This document shows positions 57,201-64,000 of a stretch of DNA of 64,000 bases, one piece after another. Source of the stretch: Ectocarpus siliculosus. Taxonomy: Eukaryota > Sar > Phaeophyceae > Ectocarpales > Ectocarpaceae. The notes under the pieces were generated by a model. That model saw only the letters and a list, made by a program, of their open reading frames with translations. It did not search any database and had not been told where the DNA came from. Positions within the stretch are counted from its first letter, which is position 1. Each line of letters starts with the position of its first letter. Made by a program: the position numbers and the translations under genes. The stretch spans positions 128,935 through 192,934 of the forward strand of contig FN648365.1 of assembly GCA_000310025.1 (NCBI GenBank), in the 5' to 3' direction.

Positions 57201-60200
57201 GAAAGAGAAGCACTGGCAGAACCAGGGTCCTCTTTGCCGCTTTGCGACGGCGTGGGTCGCTCATGCAAATTATACACGAAGGGGTCCTCAATGCGATGCG
57301 TGGCAGACGAATCAATGCCATCTGTCGAAACAGGACCCGGAACCCAGCTGCCCGAAGCAGTGGTGGGATCTTGAGCCGCAGATTGAAGACCATCGCTCAA
57401 ACTGTGGCGAGACACAGCACTGAGAGGCACGCGAAGAAGGGGAGCCGAAGCTGTACCCAGAACGTCGCCTGGTTCGAGTGAAGAGATACCCGCGAGCGGG
57501 AGTCGTTGGCAACCATTTTGCACAAAGTGTTCCTCGGAAGAAAACATAGCACATTGTGGAAGCATATCCACGAGATAGTTACCCACGAGGGCTGGAGAGC
57601 CATCGCTGCGTACCAAATTAACCGGAACAAGGCTATGTTCAGGGTGAAGTTGGACGGAATGTTTTCCAGCATAGCGAAGCTGGTAGTTACCATCTGTGGA
57701 AGACAAATCGTGAGCAAATGCGGTGGCACCGCAACTGCTATGCTGAGCCAGGGTAAGCTCACCAAAAACACGGTCACCAGGGCGTTTGGCACGCAAAGTG
57801 CGGTAAGAGCGGTCGCTAAACTGCATCCAACTGTCTCTCCCAAGGAGCACGTCATGATGCATAACACCATCGGGAACAACGTACGCCCAAACAGCGAGAG
57901 AGGAAGTAGGAAGGCGCTTGCGAAGAAACTGCACGCTCAAACGGACAATAGTCGAAGTTTGAAGTGGAGCAGATTCGCCGAAACCTCCCCAACAGCGAGG
58001 TTGGGTTTGTTTCTCAGACAACGACGAAGCGGCCGAAGCGGCTTTCATGGATTCCCACTCAGATGCACTAATAAAAGACTGCGGGGAACCCGTGTCTAAA
58101 AGAGCAACACATCCAAACTGAACAGAAGCTGAACCACTGTGAGTGAGGATTTGGATGGTGAAAGAGTCATCATCGATGGTAACAACACCATCAACCAAAT
58201 CCGGACCTTGCTCAGGAAGCAAAGAAGAGGAAGAGGATGGCTGAGGGCACCCGGAAGACACGGCCCAAACAGCGGTGTCATGATCCGATGGAACATTCGC
58301 AGCGTATTGTGAAAACGACGCGAATCGTTCAGTCGACGGAGGGGTTGAGGCCATCCGAAGACGCTGGTGTGTAGAAGGGCTAACTTCATAAACCGCGTTA
58401 TGTTGAGACGACGTCGAAACGTGGTCGTTGGGGGGCAGCAAACGAGAGCTGCGCTCGGGCGGCGGGGCATTGCATCGCAAAAGACTGCGTACTCGTTGAA
58501 GGGCATTGCCCAACAAATTGAGGCCACGCCATCGAGAGGTGGATAGAGCGTCGGGATCATCGGCTTGAAGGCCAATGCCCCAAATACGGTCGTAAGGACT
58601 AGCTTCGGCAAGGATTTTGTCGCCAGATCCGAGAAGATGCTCGCGCAACTCGGAGTTTTGACTAAATTTTGCGTAAGAGCCAGTGAGCACACTATTTTCG
58701 CGCTCCTGTTCCCAAAGTGATGGGTCGAAACCACGGACACCTCGGCCAAACTTCTTGTGTAAGGCAGGATCGGACACGCGCATGATGTTTTGTAAAGCGC
58801 AATGGTCTTCGAAAAGACGAGCTTTTTCCGCAGCGAAAAACTGCTCAGCACACGAGTATACCACTCCATCGACCACAAAAGTCGACGGGGTCCATTGGGA
58901 AAAGGGAGAGGGGGGCTGCCAAAAGAAGACCATATCAGGAGTACAATACTCGTTAGATGGGTCGAAGACAGCGGGAACTGCAGGAGTCGAAACACCTGGA
59001 GTGCGGTCAGCCGAAGCTGAGGTTGCAGCCGAAGCTGATGTAGTCGAAGCGGAGGCAGCCGAAACGCCCGCATTGTAATTTACGGCGTGAACGTCCATGG
59101 GGACGGTCTCGGACATGCCAGAGACCGGCGAAGAATCGGCCGGAGCCGGATTGGTCGCAATAATTGGGCCAGCGACATGACGTTGGGTGCGCCCCAATTC
59201 TAAACCTGAAGAAACGCCTCGTAAGGTGTCATTCAACAGGTTGCTTTCGCTAGAAACGGCCGCCAAGGCCGGGTCGGTTAAAGAACCAAACCGGGCGTGG
59301 TGCTCCTGGCCATTCCTCCGTGACAAGGTACGCGAGACCGCCGGCTGTTCGGAGGTCACTCCGGGAGGGTCCTCCCGAAGCGGTGGTGTCAACACTGTCG
59401 ACGTCGGTCGCGGCGGCCTGGTATCGGGCGCCGTGGGGCGAGCGTGCGTCGGAAGGGATGGAACGTCCGAAGACGATCCATGGTCGAAATATCTCGTGGC
59501 GGAATCTGATGATGTTCGGCGGTCAGGACCAAGAGAACAACGCGATTCGAAGCCAGGCGAATTTGACCCTGTAACTTGCCGGTCGGAACCAGTCAAGTTA
59601 GCTACCGGTGCAACAATCGAGGGCGAACCCTCAACGGAAGCGAGCACAGACGAGTTGAGCGTATCCGAAGATTCACCCGAGGTAACCAATTCAGGCGATT
59701 CCTCTTCAATCGTCCAAAGCGCATGGCTACGGCCGGTCTGATCTGCAGACGACGGGGGGAGCGAACGAGCGGTGCCCGACAAACGAGCGGTACTCGATGG
59801 CCCCGAAGGTCCTACGGTTCTGTTCCCGCACCTCAAGACAGCACTCGCACCAGACTGGTTAATTTCTGACGGAGAGCCAGCCCGAAGAGGCAGAGACGCA
59901 GAGGTGCCAGATGATGAGTGCGATGTAGAAGGTGGGACGAGAGCATTTGTCTGGATACCGACCTGATCGACACTGGGGAAAACAACGGGTACCGAAGTAT
60001 GGTTGTTATTGTACGGCACCGAAGTACCAGAAGGGATAACATTCACCGAAGTGCGGTTATCGTTGCGTAGGACCGAAGTGCTAGAGGCAACAGTGTGTGA
60101 CGGCGCGACAGATACCGTAGTATTGTCGTTGTTGCATAAAACCGAAGTATTAGAGGCAACAGAGCGTGACACACGAGCGTCTTGTGATGAACGAGATGAG

Positions 60201-60256
60201 GTCCCCGAAGATGCTGAAGGCGGTCCGGGGGAAGTAGGCGAACCACCACCGATGAG
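54131..60256 (-). CDS. pol: Pol polyprotein: NADAR, protease, RT, RNase H, integrase N-end
   Basis: One open frame continues directly from the gag UGA (60257-60259). Numbering residues from the codon at 60172: a Ser/Thr/Pro-rich linker covers 1-420. NADAR covers 426-573, with SPFSQW, VVYSCAEQFFAAEKA, GRGVRGFD, AKFSQNSEL, LAEASPYDRIWGIGL and WRGLNLLGNALQRVR. Retropepsin follows with DTG at 703-705 and LLGRDSW. RT is at about 1080-1290, with catalytic YLDDL at 1236-1240. RNase H is at about 1375-1500 (YCDASRDGFGG, FTDHKSLEHF, GNADFLSRLP). After a Ser/Pro-rich spacer of about 330 residues comes the integrase zinc finger (HADASCH...CLRC, about 1925-1966). The frame then runs off at a shift and stops at 54131. 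The NADAR module is the family's unusual cargo. Expression probably needs UGA readthrough, since no separate ATG-led start is evident. Confidence 0.9.
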   Translation of the reverse strand, partial: LIGGGSPTSPGPPSASSGTSSRSSQDARVSRSVASNTSVLCNNDNTTVSVAPSHTVASSTSVLRNDNRTSVNVIPSGTSVPYNNNHTSVPVVFPSVDQVGIQTNALVPPSTSHSSSGTSASLPLRAGSPSEINQSGASAVLRCGNRTVGPSGPSSTARLSGTARSLPPSSADQTGRSHALWTIEEESPELVTSGESSDTLNSSVLASVEGSPSIVAPVANLTGSDRQVTGSNSPGFESRCSLGPDRRTSSDSATRYFDHGSSSDVPSLPTHARPTAPDTRPPRPTSTVLTPPLREDPPGVTSEQPAVSRTLSRRNGQEHHARFGSLTDPALAAVSSESNLLNDTLRGVSSGLELGRTQRHVAGPIIATNPAPADSSPVSGMSETVPMDVHAVNYNAGVSAASASTTSASAATSASADRTPGVSTPAVPAVFDPSNEYCTPDMVFFWQPPSPFSQWTPSTFVVDGVVYSCAEQFFAAEKARLFEDHCALQNIMRVSDPALHKKFGRGVRGFDPSLWEQERENSVLTGSYAKFSQNSELREHLLGSGDKILAEASPYDRIWGIGLQADDPDALSTSRWRGLNLLGNALQRVRSLLRCNAPPPERSSRLLPPNDHVSTSSQHNAVYEVSPSTHQRLRMASTPPSTERFASFSQYAANVPSDHDTAVWAVSSGCPQPSSSSSLLPEQGPDLVDGVVTIDDDSFTIQILTHSGSASVQFGCVALLDTGSPQSFISASEWESMKAASAASSLSEKQTQPRCWGGFGESAPLQTSTIVRLSVQFLRKRLPTSSLAVWAYVVPDGVMHHDVLLGRDSWMQFSDRSYRTLRAKRPGDRVFGELTLAQHSSCGATAFAHDLSSTDGNYQLRYAGKHSVQLHPEHSLVPVNLVRSDGSPALVGNYLVDMLPQCAMFSSEEHFVQNGCQRLPLAGISSLEPGDVLGTASAPLLRVPLSAVSRHSLSDGLQSAAQDPTTASGSWVPGPVSTDGIDSSATHRIEDPFVYNLHERPTPSQSGKEDPGSASASLSSPPPALLERLTSEQRQSFSHVWDKLPCHLREISFDLHGPGWTPDVITQLGNVLCDYHDVFSSSPTDFGSCSLFPFKFTVPPGSAPVTSRPYRVNPPVAKQVDAILDQYLAAGLIQHSTSPYSSPLVVIPKKSGGIRITVNYRKLNKLCALSQLPIPRVDDTLDKLLKGRIYSLFDMKSSFHQITVHRDTIPLTAFVTSSGLFEWLKMPQGSSAAPGWFCKVVNEVIKNLHGVASYLDDLIVFDDNPASHVDTMRALFERLRTHNLKLTPPKATIGATEADFLGHTISPDGVRPNGAKVAALTKMPMPKDVKQLRSLLGGLSYYRKFLPNMATRIRPLTTLLKKQATFAFTSAMEQAVRVLLSELANPPVLVYPDWDAVTDGSRPFRLYCDASRDGFGGTLEQEQPDGSIRPIVFISRATLDSERHWTPLDLEAGSIVWCIKRLRGYLWGTKFRIFTDHKSLEHFAKVGENNARVQRWLEFLTAYNYTLEYRKGSANGNADFLSRLPIDAAECDRSGRSRLTPDDDEESVFFIRSCGLTPSGHRAVGVGLGGLVPTSPTSVLGGLAPSTDDFVDFRRHGPRLSPSGLSSPHGVWNIALWPSNNSRGLSPSLRRLSDRTLDWSGSLHSSVEDILALEPESSSTVSPPAASRRTLDPTQLISTRTRRRTAVVAGTPLPPVDYGFSEDLPTPTRISASPRSFRRSPPAQSTSTTPPVLTRLVSAPGADTSIPDLHTPLARGRDLASSTHPATSVAPAQQSSAAPDSSESSTHLVSTTYTPSSSVSAATLPSGGLQPEPQESAPSSIEAALHSSADLAFRASVERFSHADWAREQRNEPVCDAAIRFILLGRPSALPPDFLDHLPSARRPPLSEIRDLSNKGRLHVDDDGLVLLVRKQTAPPSSTTTRPGGRAARLLNDEPIRIYVPMLMRPWIMQACHADASCHLGAARTLSMLERFYWWVGMSVCTKWWVRHCLRCQARKSSRQTPRWPTLCLPLPSGPGVIGERRLFRSPPVDTARKHIYSAFH
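58454..58897 (-). other. NADAR (YbiA/DUF1768) domain inside Gypsy pol
   Basis: About 148 residues cover the whole fold: the Phe-Ser-x-Trp entry motif, the AEQ...KA helix with the active-site Glu, GR.V..FD, KFSQN..L...LL, the EASP.DRIWG active-site loop and the closing WRG.NLLG.AL..VR. All of these hallmark positions are intact in copy B. Known NADAR proteins cleave N-glycosidic bonds: YbiA acts on riboflavin intermediates, and other members remove ADP-ribose from guanine. Action on the element's own nucleic acids is inferred only. Confidence 0.9.
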
Positions 60257-60259
60257 TCA
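60257..60259 (-). promoter_or_regulatory. in-frame UGA between gag and pol (readthrough candidate)
   Basis: Gag and Pol of copy B share one frame and are separated only by this TGA, followed by CTC ATC GGT GGT GGT. The same TGA with the same following bases is kept in the older copy A (near 23933). A stop positioned like this resembles gammaretroviral gag-pol suppression sites. No recoding has been shown. Confidence 0.6.
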
Positions 60260-62290
60260 TCCGCTGCGAGAACGACCACCATTTTGGAAGTTGCCAGGTT
60301 GACGGGCATTGTGATTGGTCGAAACCATGATGCCAGACGAAGGACCGGTGTGTGCATGTGTTTGTGGTTGATAGAGGGACAGAGCACCAGTGTGGTTGGT
60401 GTTGATCGAAGGGTGTTGCTGAGGGTGAGAGTTACCCGCAGAATTTCCTGGGGCATACCCACCGTTGTGCGAGTGTGTCTGATGAGTGTGAGGGGAACTA
60501 CCACCGTCGGAACGGCGATTCCCAGCGTGGTTTCGACGCTGAGAGGACGAAGAGGAAGAGCGCTGGTGGCGTCTACCCTGATTGTTTTGGCGGTTGTCCG
60601 CACTTTTTCGTCGAAAAGACCGCATACGGCCTTGCCAACGTCTAAAAGCAGCAGAATCGTCATTGAGGAGACCCAACTCGGGGTTCAGCAACCCACTAGA
60701 ATTCGTGAACGGTGCAACGCATTGCTTCATGGAATGGTCTTCACCCGAGCAGTTCAGACAGCGATTCCTGTTTTCGCGGAAGGCTTGCGAGCGAGCCTCT
60801 TGTGTCAACAAAGGAGTCCACAAAAAAGGATCCTCCGTGTTACGAAAACTAGAAGTGAGAGCGTATACATCAGACCAATCGGCTTGCGAAGCAGGCCAAG
60901 AATTATAGTTGCGTGTGAAAGGGTCAGCATCGTGCGAGTGTACCGGCAAAACTACAGGGTTCTGAGCGGAACCTGGTGCCCACTGGCCCGAAGGCGCGGG
61001 GGCGCGGTGTTGGGACCGCCGAGGCTGGGAGGAGCCACGCGTCGAAGACAACGAAAAATAAGATGAACCGCCGATAGCCGGGGTTTTATTTGTCGCTAGA
61101 GGCGCGAACGCCTCCCACATATCCGCAATCGACGCAAAGGGGGTGACGGCCGTGGCCAGAGCACCCGGGTACAAAATCGGAGACAAACTCGGAAATTGCT
61201 TGCAGACCGAATGCCGCACTATTTCTAGGACCATGGATACGCTAGGGGCCAAAGTACGCTCAGAACCAGTCACAGACGAAACCAACAGACGAAAAGCACG
61301 AAGGTAATCCGCGAAAGAAGTACCATCTGCTACTCCAAATTGTTGAAGCCTCAAAAACGACTCTTGACGGTCGCCGACATCAAATTGCTCCGCAAGATGA
61401 CGCAATAGCAACTGAAAAGCTTCTGGTCCGGTGGCGCCGCTGTCCAAGCTCCTCTTCACCTGCTGAAAGTAATCAGCAATGGAAAGGACAAGATCGGCAG
61501 TGGAGGGCTTGTCAGGGGTGATCGCACCCGAAAGTTTCTTTTCGAGAGGCCGTTCCCATCCAGGCACGTAATCAGTACTGTCCAACCCTTCGCTTTGGTC
61601 ATCACACAGCAACAATATGTCGGACAAGGCCGTTCGTGTTGTGCGGATGAGCTGTTGGTAGCCGTCCCCAGGCAACAAAGTTGAAGGGAAGGGCATGGTA
61701 GCGACATTTCCAACTTTTTTCAAGTTCAGAGTGATGTACGCCCGTTGGACAGTAACTACGTGAGCCTTGCGAACTGCCGAAGCAGCCGCATCTACGGTGG
61801 CTTGACGAGCATGTGCAATGTTGGAAGAAAGTGGCAAGACACTATCATCCGAAACGACAGGGGGTGCAGCAGCTGCAACCGAAGGAGCAGCAGGCGGAAC
61901 ACGATCCCAAGACGGTACAACATGGTGAACATCTTGTACGGGCACAAAAGTCGAAGGGGGGGTGGGGTTTGAGAACCCGGGGTTGTGTGCGATTCCTGAG
62001 TCTACAGCATAATCAGCGGTAGAAAAAACAGGAGGTGGAACAGTTTCCGAAGAAACGAGGGGGGCCGAAGCTTGTGCCATGTTCGAAAACGCAACACGAG
62101 TTTCCGAAGAAACGGGGGGGGCCGAAGCCGGAAGGTTCGAAAACGCAACACGAGTTTCCGAAGAAACGGGGGGGGCCGAAGCCGGAAGGTTCGAAAACGC
62201 AACACGAGTTTCCGAAGAAACGGGGGGGGCCGAAGCCGGAGGGACAAAATCATCACGCAACAAAAAACGAGCATCCGAAGTTGCGTCCAT
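60257..62290 (-). CDS. gag: Gag of Gypsy copy B (N-terminally shortened)
   Basis: 677 residues from the first ATG (62290); the frame is open back to 62341 at the LTR edge but without another ATG. Near the N-terminus a segment of 18 residues (54 bp, SAPPVSSETRVAFSN core) is repeated three to four times (about 62080-62245). A helical Gag body follows (about 61700-61200, with FLRLQQFGVADGTSFADYL). A canonical CX2CX4HX4C zinc knuckle, CLNCSGEDHSMKQC, lies at 60719-60760, and the tail is rich in Arg, Ser, His and Asn. Copies A and C carry about 130 bp of leader and a longer Ser-rich Gag start that are missing here, so this copy has a deletion next to its primer site. Confidence 0.9.
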   Translation of the reverse strand: MDATSDARFLLRDDFVPPASAPPVSSETRVAFSNLPASAPPVSSETRVAFSNLPASAPPVSSETRVAFSNMAQASAPLVSSETVPPPVFSTADYAVDSGIAHNPGFSNPTPPSTFVPVQDVHHVVPSWDRVPPAAPSVAAAAPPVVSDDSVLPLSSNIAHARQATVDAAASAVRKAHVVTVQRAYITLNLKKVGNVATMPFPSTLLPGDGYQQLIRTTRTALSDILLLCDDQSEGLDSTDYVPGWERPLEKKLSGAITPDKPSTADLVLSIADYFQQVKRSLDSGATGPEAFQLLLRHLAEQFDVGDRQESFLRLQQFGVADGTSFADYLRAFRLLVSSVTGSERTLAPSVSMVLEIVRHSVCKQFPSLSPILYPGALATAVTPFASIADMWEAFAPLATNKTPAIGGSSYFSLSSTRGSSQPRRSQHRAPAPSGQWAPGSAQNPVVLPVHSHDADPFTRNYNSWPASQADWSDVYALTSSFRNTEDPFLWTPLLTQEARSQAFRENRNRCLNCSGEDHSMKQCVAPFTNSSGLLNPELGLLNDDSAAFRRWQGRMRSFRRKSADNRQNNQGRRHQRSSSSSSQRRNHAGNRRSDGGSSPHTHQTHSHNGGYAPGNSAGNSHPQQHPSINTNHTGALSLYQPQTHAHTGPSSGIMVSTNHNARQPGNFQNGGRSRSG

Positions 62291-62342
62291 GAGGGACGGA
62301 ACTACTTGCCTTTGACGACCTGGTTCTGCCGACGACGCCAAG

Positions 62343-62610
62343 TGTAGTGGTATGCACGCGTGATGAAGTCTGGTTGACCCGTGAAGAAGAACTCACTTGT
62401 TGTTACTCTTGTAGAACAGCAGCAGCAGTAGCTGTTGCCTTGGGTATCGGTAGGAATGACACCAAGGGGCACAGGATCCTCTGCACAAGCAGGGGCTACT
62501 AGATCCTGTCCCCTGCTTTTTATCCTTCCGCGGAGAGTTACATCTCTCCGCGTCTTCTAGAAGGAACCAAGCTCTTCTATGTTCCGTCTACACATCTGAA
62601 TCCTATAACA
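62343..62610 (-). repeat. 5' LTR of Gypsy copy B
   Basis: 268 bp, matching 51669-51936. On the minus strand it is followed at once by CTTGGCGTCGTCGGC, the presumed primer-binding site (CTTGGCGTTGTCGGC in copy A; tRNA not identified). Confidence 0.95.
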
Positions 62611-63408
62611 CAATGGGATGATGATGGTAAATTTGAAAGCAGTAGGAGATTTTGGGTCCCATCGCCAAATGTACCATCCCATCGGATAATCGTACCATCC
62701 CTTCCCATCTATAACTTCTCACGTCGCTCCTATCCCACCCACACTCCCACAAAGCGTGTCCTCATCTCACAGCCACTGCTTCCGACAACATGACACCCAC
62801 CATCCCATCTAAAGACCAGCCAGCCGGATATGATGTACAGTAGGTCTCACTGCCCCCCCCCCCCACTGCCGTCCGTAGCTATTCTGAAACATCAACATAC
62901 CCACCCCCCGTTGCACCAGTTGGCACCCCCCCCAGCCGCCTCCGACTCGGCGTACTGCGGTGCTGCTGCTGCTGCTGCTGCGTGTGTGGCGGACGCGAAG
63001 CCACACAGCGGTGCTAACGTGATGTATTGGCATGACTGTCGCTCTGTATTCACATAGTCGGGTAGCATTCCAGGTAGTAGGTTCATCTCCCTGTCCTTGT
63101 TGTACGAAACATCGATGATGGGAATGATCAATGTCTTCTTTGGGTCGTCGCCGTCCAGCAGCTGTTGTTGGGATGGTAAGTACAGGGAACTCGACCTGGA
63201 TAATGTTCGTGTGAGTGCGCATGTAGTCGGATCTGTAGACGAGATGATGCCCTGCACATGGGTATGCGTTGGGTAGTACGACCAGAGAATGGTTGTGCGG
63301 AGCCCCCACGCCAGCTGTTGTCAGCTGTCGTGCGCGTGGCACTCCCTGCTCTTTCCCCCCAACCAGGTGTCAGAGACAATAAGCATCTAAACATCAAGCA
63401 CTGCATTC
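62611..63408. other. spacer between inverted Gypsy copies B and C
   Basis: Begins with the CAAT duplication and a degenerate array of ACCATCCCATC-like words (about 62620-62820), then C-runs and a (CTG)n tract at 62961-62981. Confidence 0.6.
62892..63227 (-). CDS. possible exon of unknown gene
   Basis: The frame includes LLDGDDPKKTLIIPIIDVSY and NLLPGMLPDYVN. It has a natural residue composition, then a poly-Ala stretch coded by the CTG microsatellite. A second frame on the same strand is also open across the segment, so selection is uncertain. I recognise no family and cannot define splice sites. It sits in a small island between two retroelement insertions, so it may be a relic of the pre-insertion locus. 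Confidence 0.25.
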   Translation of the reverse strand, partial: TTCALTRTLSRSSSLYLPSQQQLLDGDDPKKTLIIPIIDVSYNKDREMNLLPGMLPDYVNTERQSCQYITLAPLCGFASATHAAAAAAAPQYAESEAAGGGANWCNGGWVC

Positions 63409-63676
63409 TGTTATAGGATTCAGATGTGTAGACGGAACATAGAAGAGCTTGGTTCCTTCTAGAAGGCGCGGAGAGATGTAACTCTCCGCGGAAGGATAAA
63501 AAGCAGGGGACAGGATCTAGTAGCCCCTGCTTGTGCAGAGGATCCTGTGCCCCTTGGTGTCATTCCTACCGATACCCAAGGCAACAGCTACTGCTGCTGC
63601 TGTTCTGCAAGAGTAATCACAAGTGATTTCTTCAACACGGGTCAACCAGACTTCATCACGCGTGCATACCACTACA
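63409..63676 (+). repeat. 5' LTR of Gypsy copy C
   Basis: 268 bp, TGTTATAGGATTC to CACTACA, close to copy B LTRs with several substitutions near 63610-63645. It is followed by CTTACTTGGCGTTGTCGG, which has four more bases before TTGGCG than A or B. Confidence 0.95.
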
Positions 63677-63815
63677 CTTACTTGGCGTTGTCGGCTTATT
63701 CGTACGGTGTTGTCTGGGTTGGTTGTGTCTTGGCGCGGTTTGGTGCTTTAGGCTGCTCCTGCCGTTTTTTGCACCCTCGTCCCAACCACAGCTTAGCTTT
63801 GCCTCGCTTATCGGT

Positions 63816-64000
63816 ATGTCTCAATCTAGCGTCGGCTCAGATGACTCCGCTTCGGCGAGCCCTGAGCATTCTGAACGTTCGCGTTCGCCGGTGTCACCGC
63901 CTCGCGTAGCGACCTTCGGGTCCCCGGCAGCTGGTCGTCAGGCCACACAGCTGCTGCTGTCTTCGGACGGTGCTCGTGCCGCTGACCCTGTTGCCGATGC
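63816..64000 (+). CDS. gag: Gag N-terminus of Gypsy copy C (partial)
   Basis: ATG at 63816 opens a frame that stays open to the window end (61 full codons). It is Ser-rich with an SPEHSERSRSPVS core, and matches copy A gag from 26469. This confirms the family's true Gag start. The rest lies outside the window. Confidence 0.85.
   Translation, partial: MSQSSVGSDDSASASPEHSERSRSPVSPPRVATFGSPAAGRQATQLLLSSDGARAADPVAD

Larger units (their letters stand above)
51669..62610 (-). mobile_element. Ty3/Gypsy NADAR-bearing family, copy B (complete ends)
   Basis: 10.9 kb bounded by 268-bp LTRs (51669-51936 and 62343-62610) that I could not tell apart by eye. CAAT is duplicated at 51665-51668 and 62611-62614. 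Order on the minus strand: LTR, gag, UGA, Ser/Thr/Pro-rich linker, NADAR, protease, RT, RNase H, linker, integrase, chromodomain, Tudor-like module, 3' region, LTR. The layout (integrase after RNase H, plus a chromodomain) is that of chromoviruses. Compared with copies A and C it has lost the leader and the first part of gag just inside the 5' LTR. Integrase carries frameshifts. Confidence 0.95.
63409..64000 (+). mobile_element. Ty3/Gypsy NADAR-bearing family, copy C (cut by window edge)
   Basis: Plus-strand start of a third copy: LTR, leader and gag start. It lies opposite in orientation to copy B, about 800 bp away. Its leader matches copy A, showing the full-length arrangement that copy B lacks. 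Confidence 0.9.

Noticed and set aside
1-64000. CRISPR arrays, tRNA or rRNA genes
   Set aside because: No regularly spaced direct repeats with unique spacers and no convincing tRNA or rRNA sequence were seen; tandem arrays present have no spacers.

Overview
The window reads as nuclear DNA of a eukaryote. The best-supported gene only makes sense when spliced over five GT-AG introns of about 0.35-0.7 kb. Nearly everything else is transposable elements, satellites and microsatellites (CAG/CAA, GA, CTG, GAG). The mix of roughly 50% GC, CAG/CTG-rich repeats, chromodomain Ty3/Gypsy elements, Ty1/copia elements and an intron-rich piggyBac gene would fit an alga such as a brown alga. That is a guess from general character; no rRNA or host housekeeping gene is visible to settle it.

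Layout. 0.14-1.43 kb is a foldback (long terminal inverted repeat) element. 1.4-7.5 kb is gene-poor, with short tandem and dispersed repeats (family R1 at 5.9 kb). 7.9-13.3 kb is a six-exon piggyBac-type transposase gene with all three catalytic aspartates. 15.65-17.49 kb is a second large inverted-repeat element enclosing a 269-base assembly gap. 17.56-17.92 kb (minus) is a candidate host-like exon. 18.45-20.62 kb is a short copia-like LTR element that carries only gag. 20.88-21.37 kb is a 4-copy tandem array of about 122 bp. 21.37-26.87 kb is a truncated, decayed copy (A) of a Ty3/Gypsy family. 28.9-32.8 kb holds dispersed repeats R1 and R2. 32.8-38.8 kb is an unrelated, heavily decayed Ty3/Gypsy element. 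41.31-47.15 kb is a Ty1/copia element with both LTRs but no reverse transcriptase core. 50.8-51.1 kb is a 255-bp near-perfect hairpin. 51.67-62.61 kb is a complete-ended copy (B) of the same Gypsy family as A, with LTRs identical by eye and a CAAT target duplication. 63.41-64.0 kb is the start of a third copy (C), in opposite orientation and cut by the window edge.

The most notable system is the Gypsy family of copies A, B and C. Its Gag and Pol share one reading frame separated by a single UGA that is kept in both A and B, which suggests stop-codon readthrough. Between the Gag junction and the aspartic protease, Pol carries a complete NADAR domain (YbiA/DUF1768 type, an N-glycosidase / ADP-ribose-processing fold) after a Ser/Thr/Pro-rich linker of about 400 residues. 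After protease, RT and RNase H there is a second Ser/Pro-rich linker, then integrase, a chromodomain and a Tudor/Agenet-like module. In old copy A the NADAR domain is ruined by substitutions and a nonsense codon. In young copy B it is intact. A retroelement that packages a NADAR enzyme could counter ADP-ribosylation of its nucleic acids or act on nucleotide pools; this role is inference.
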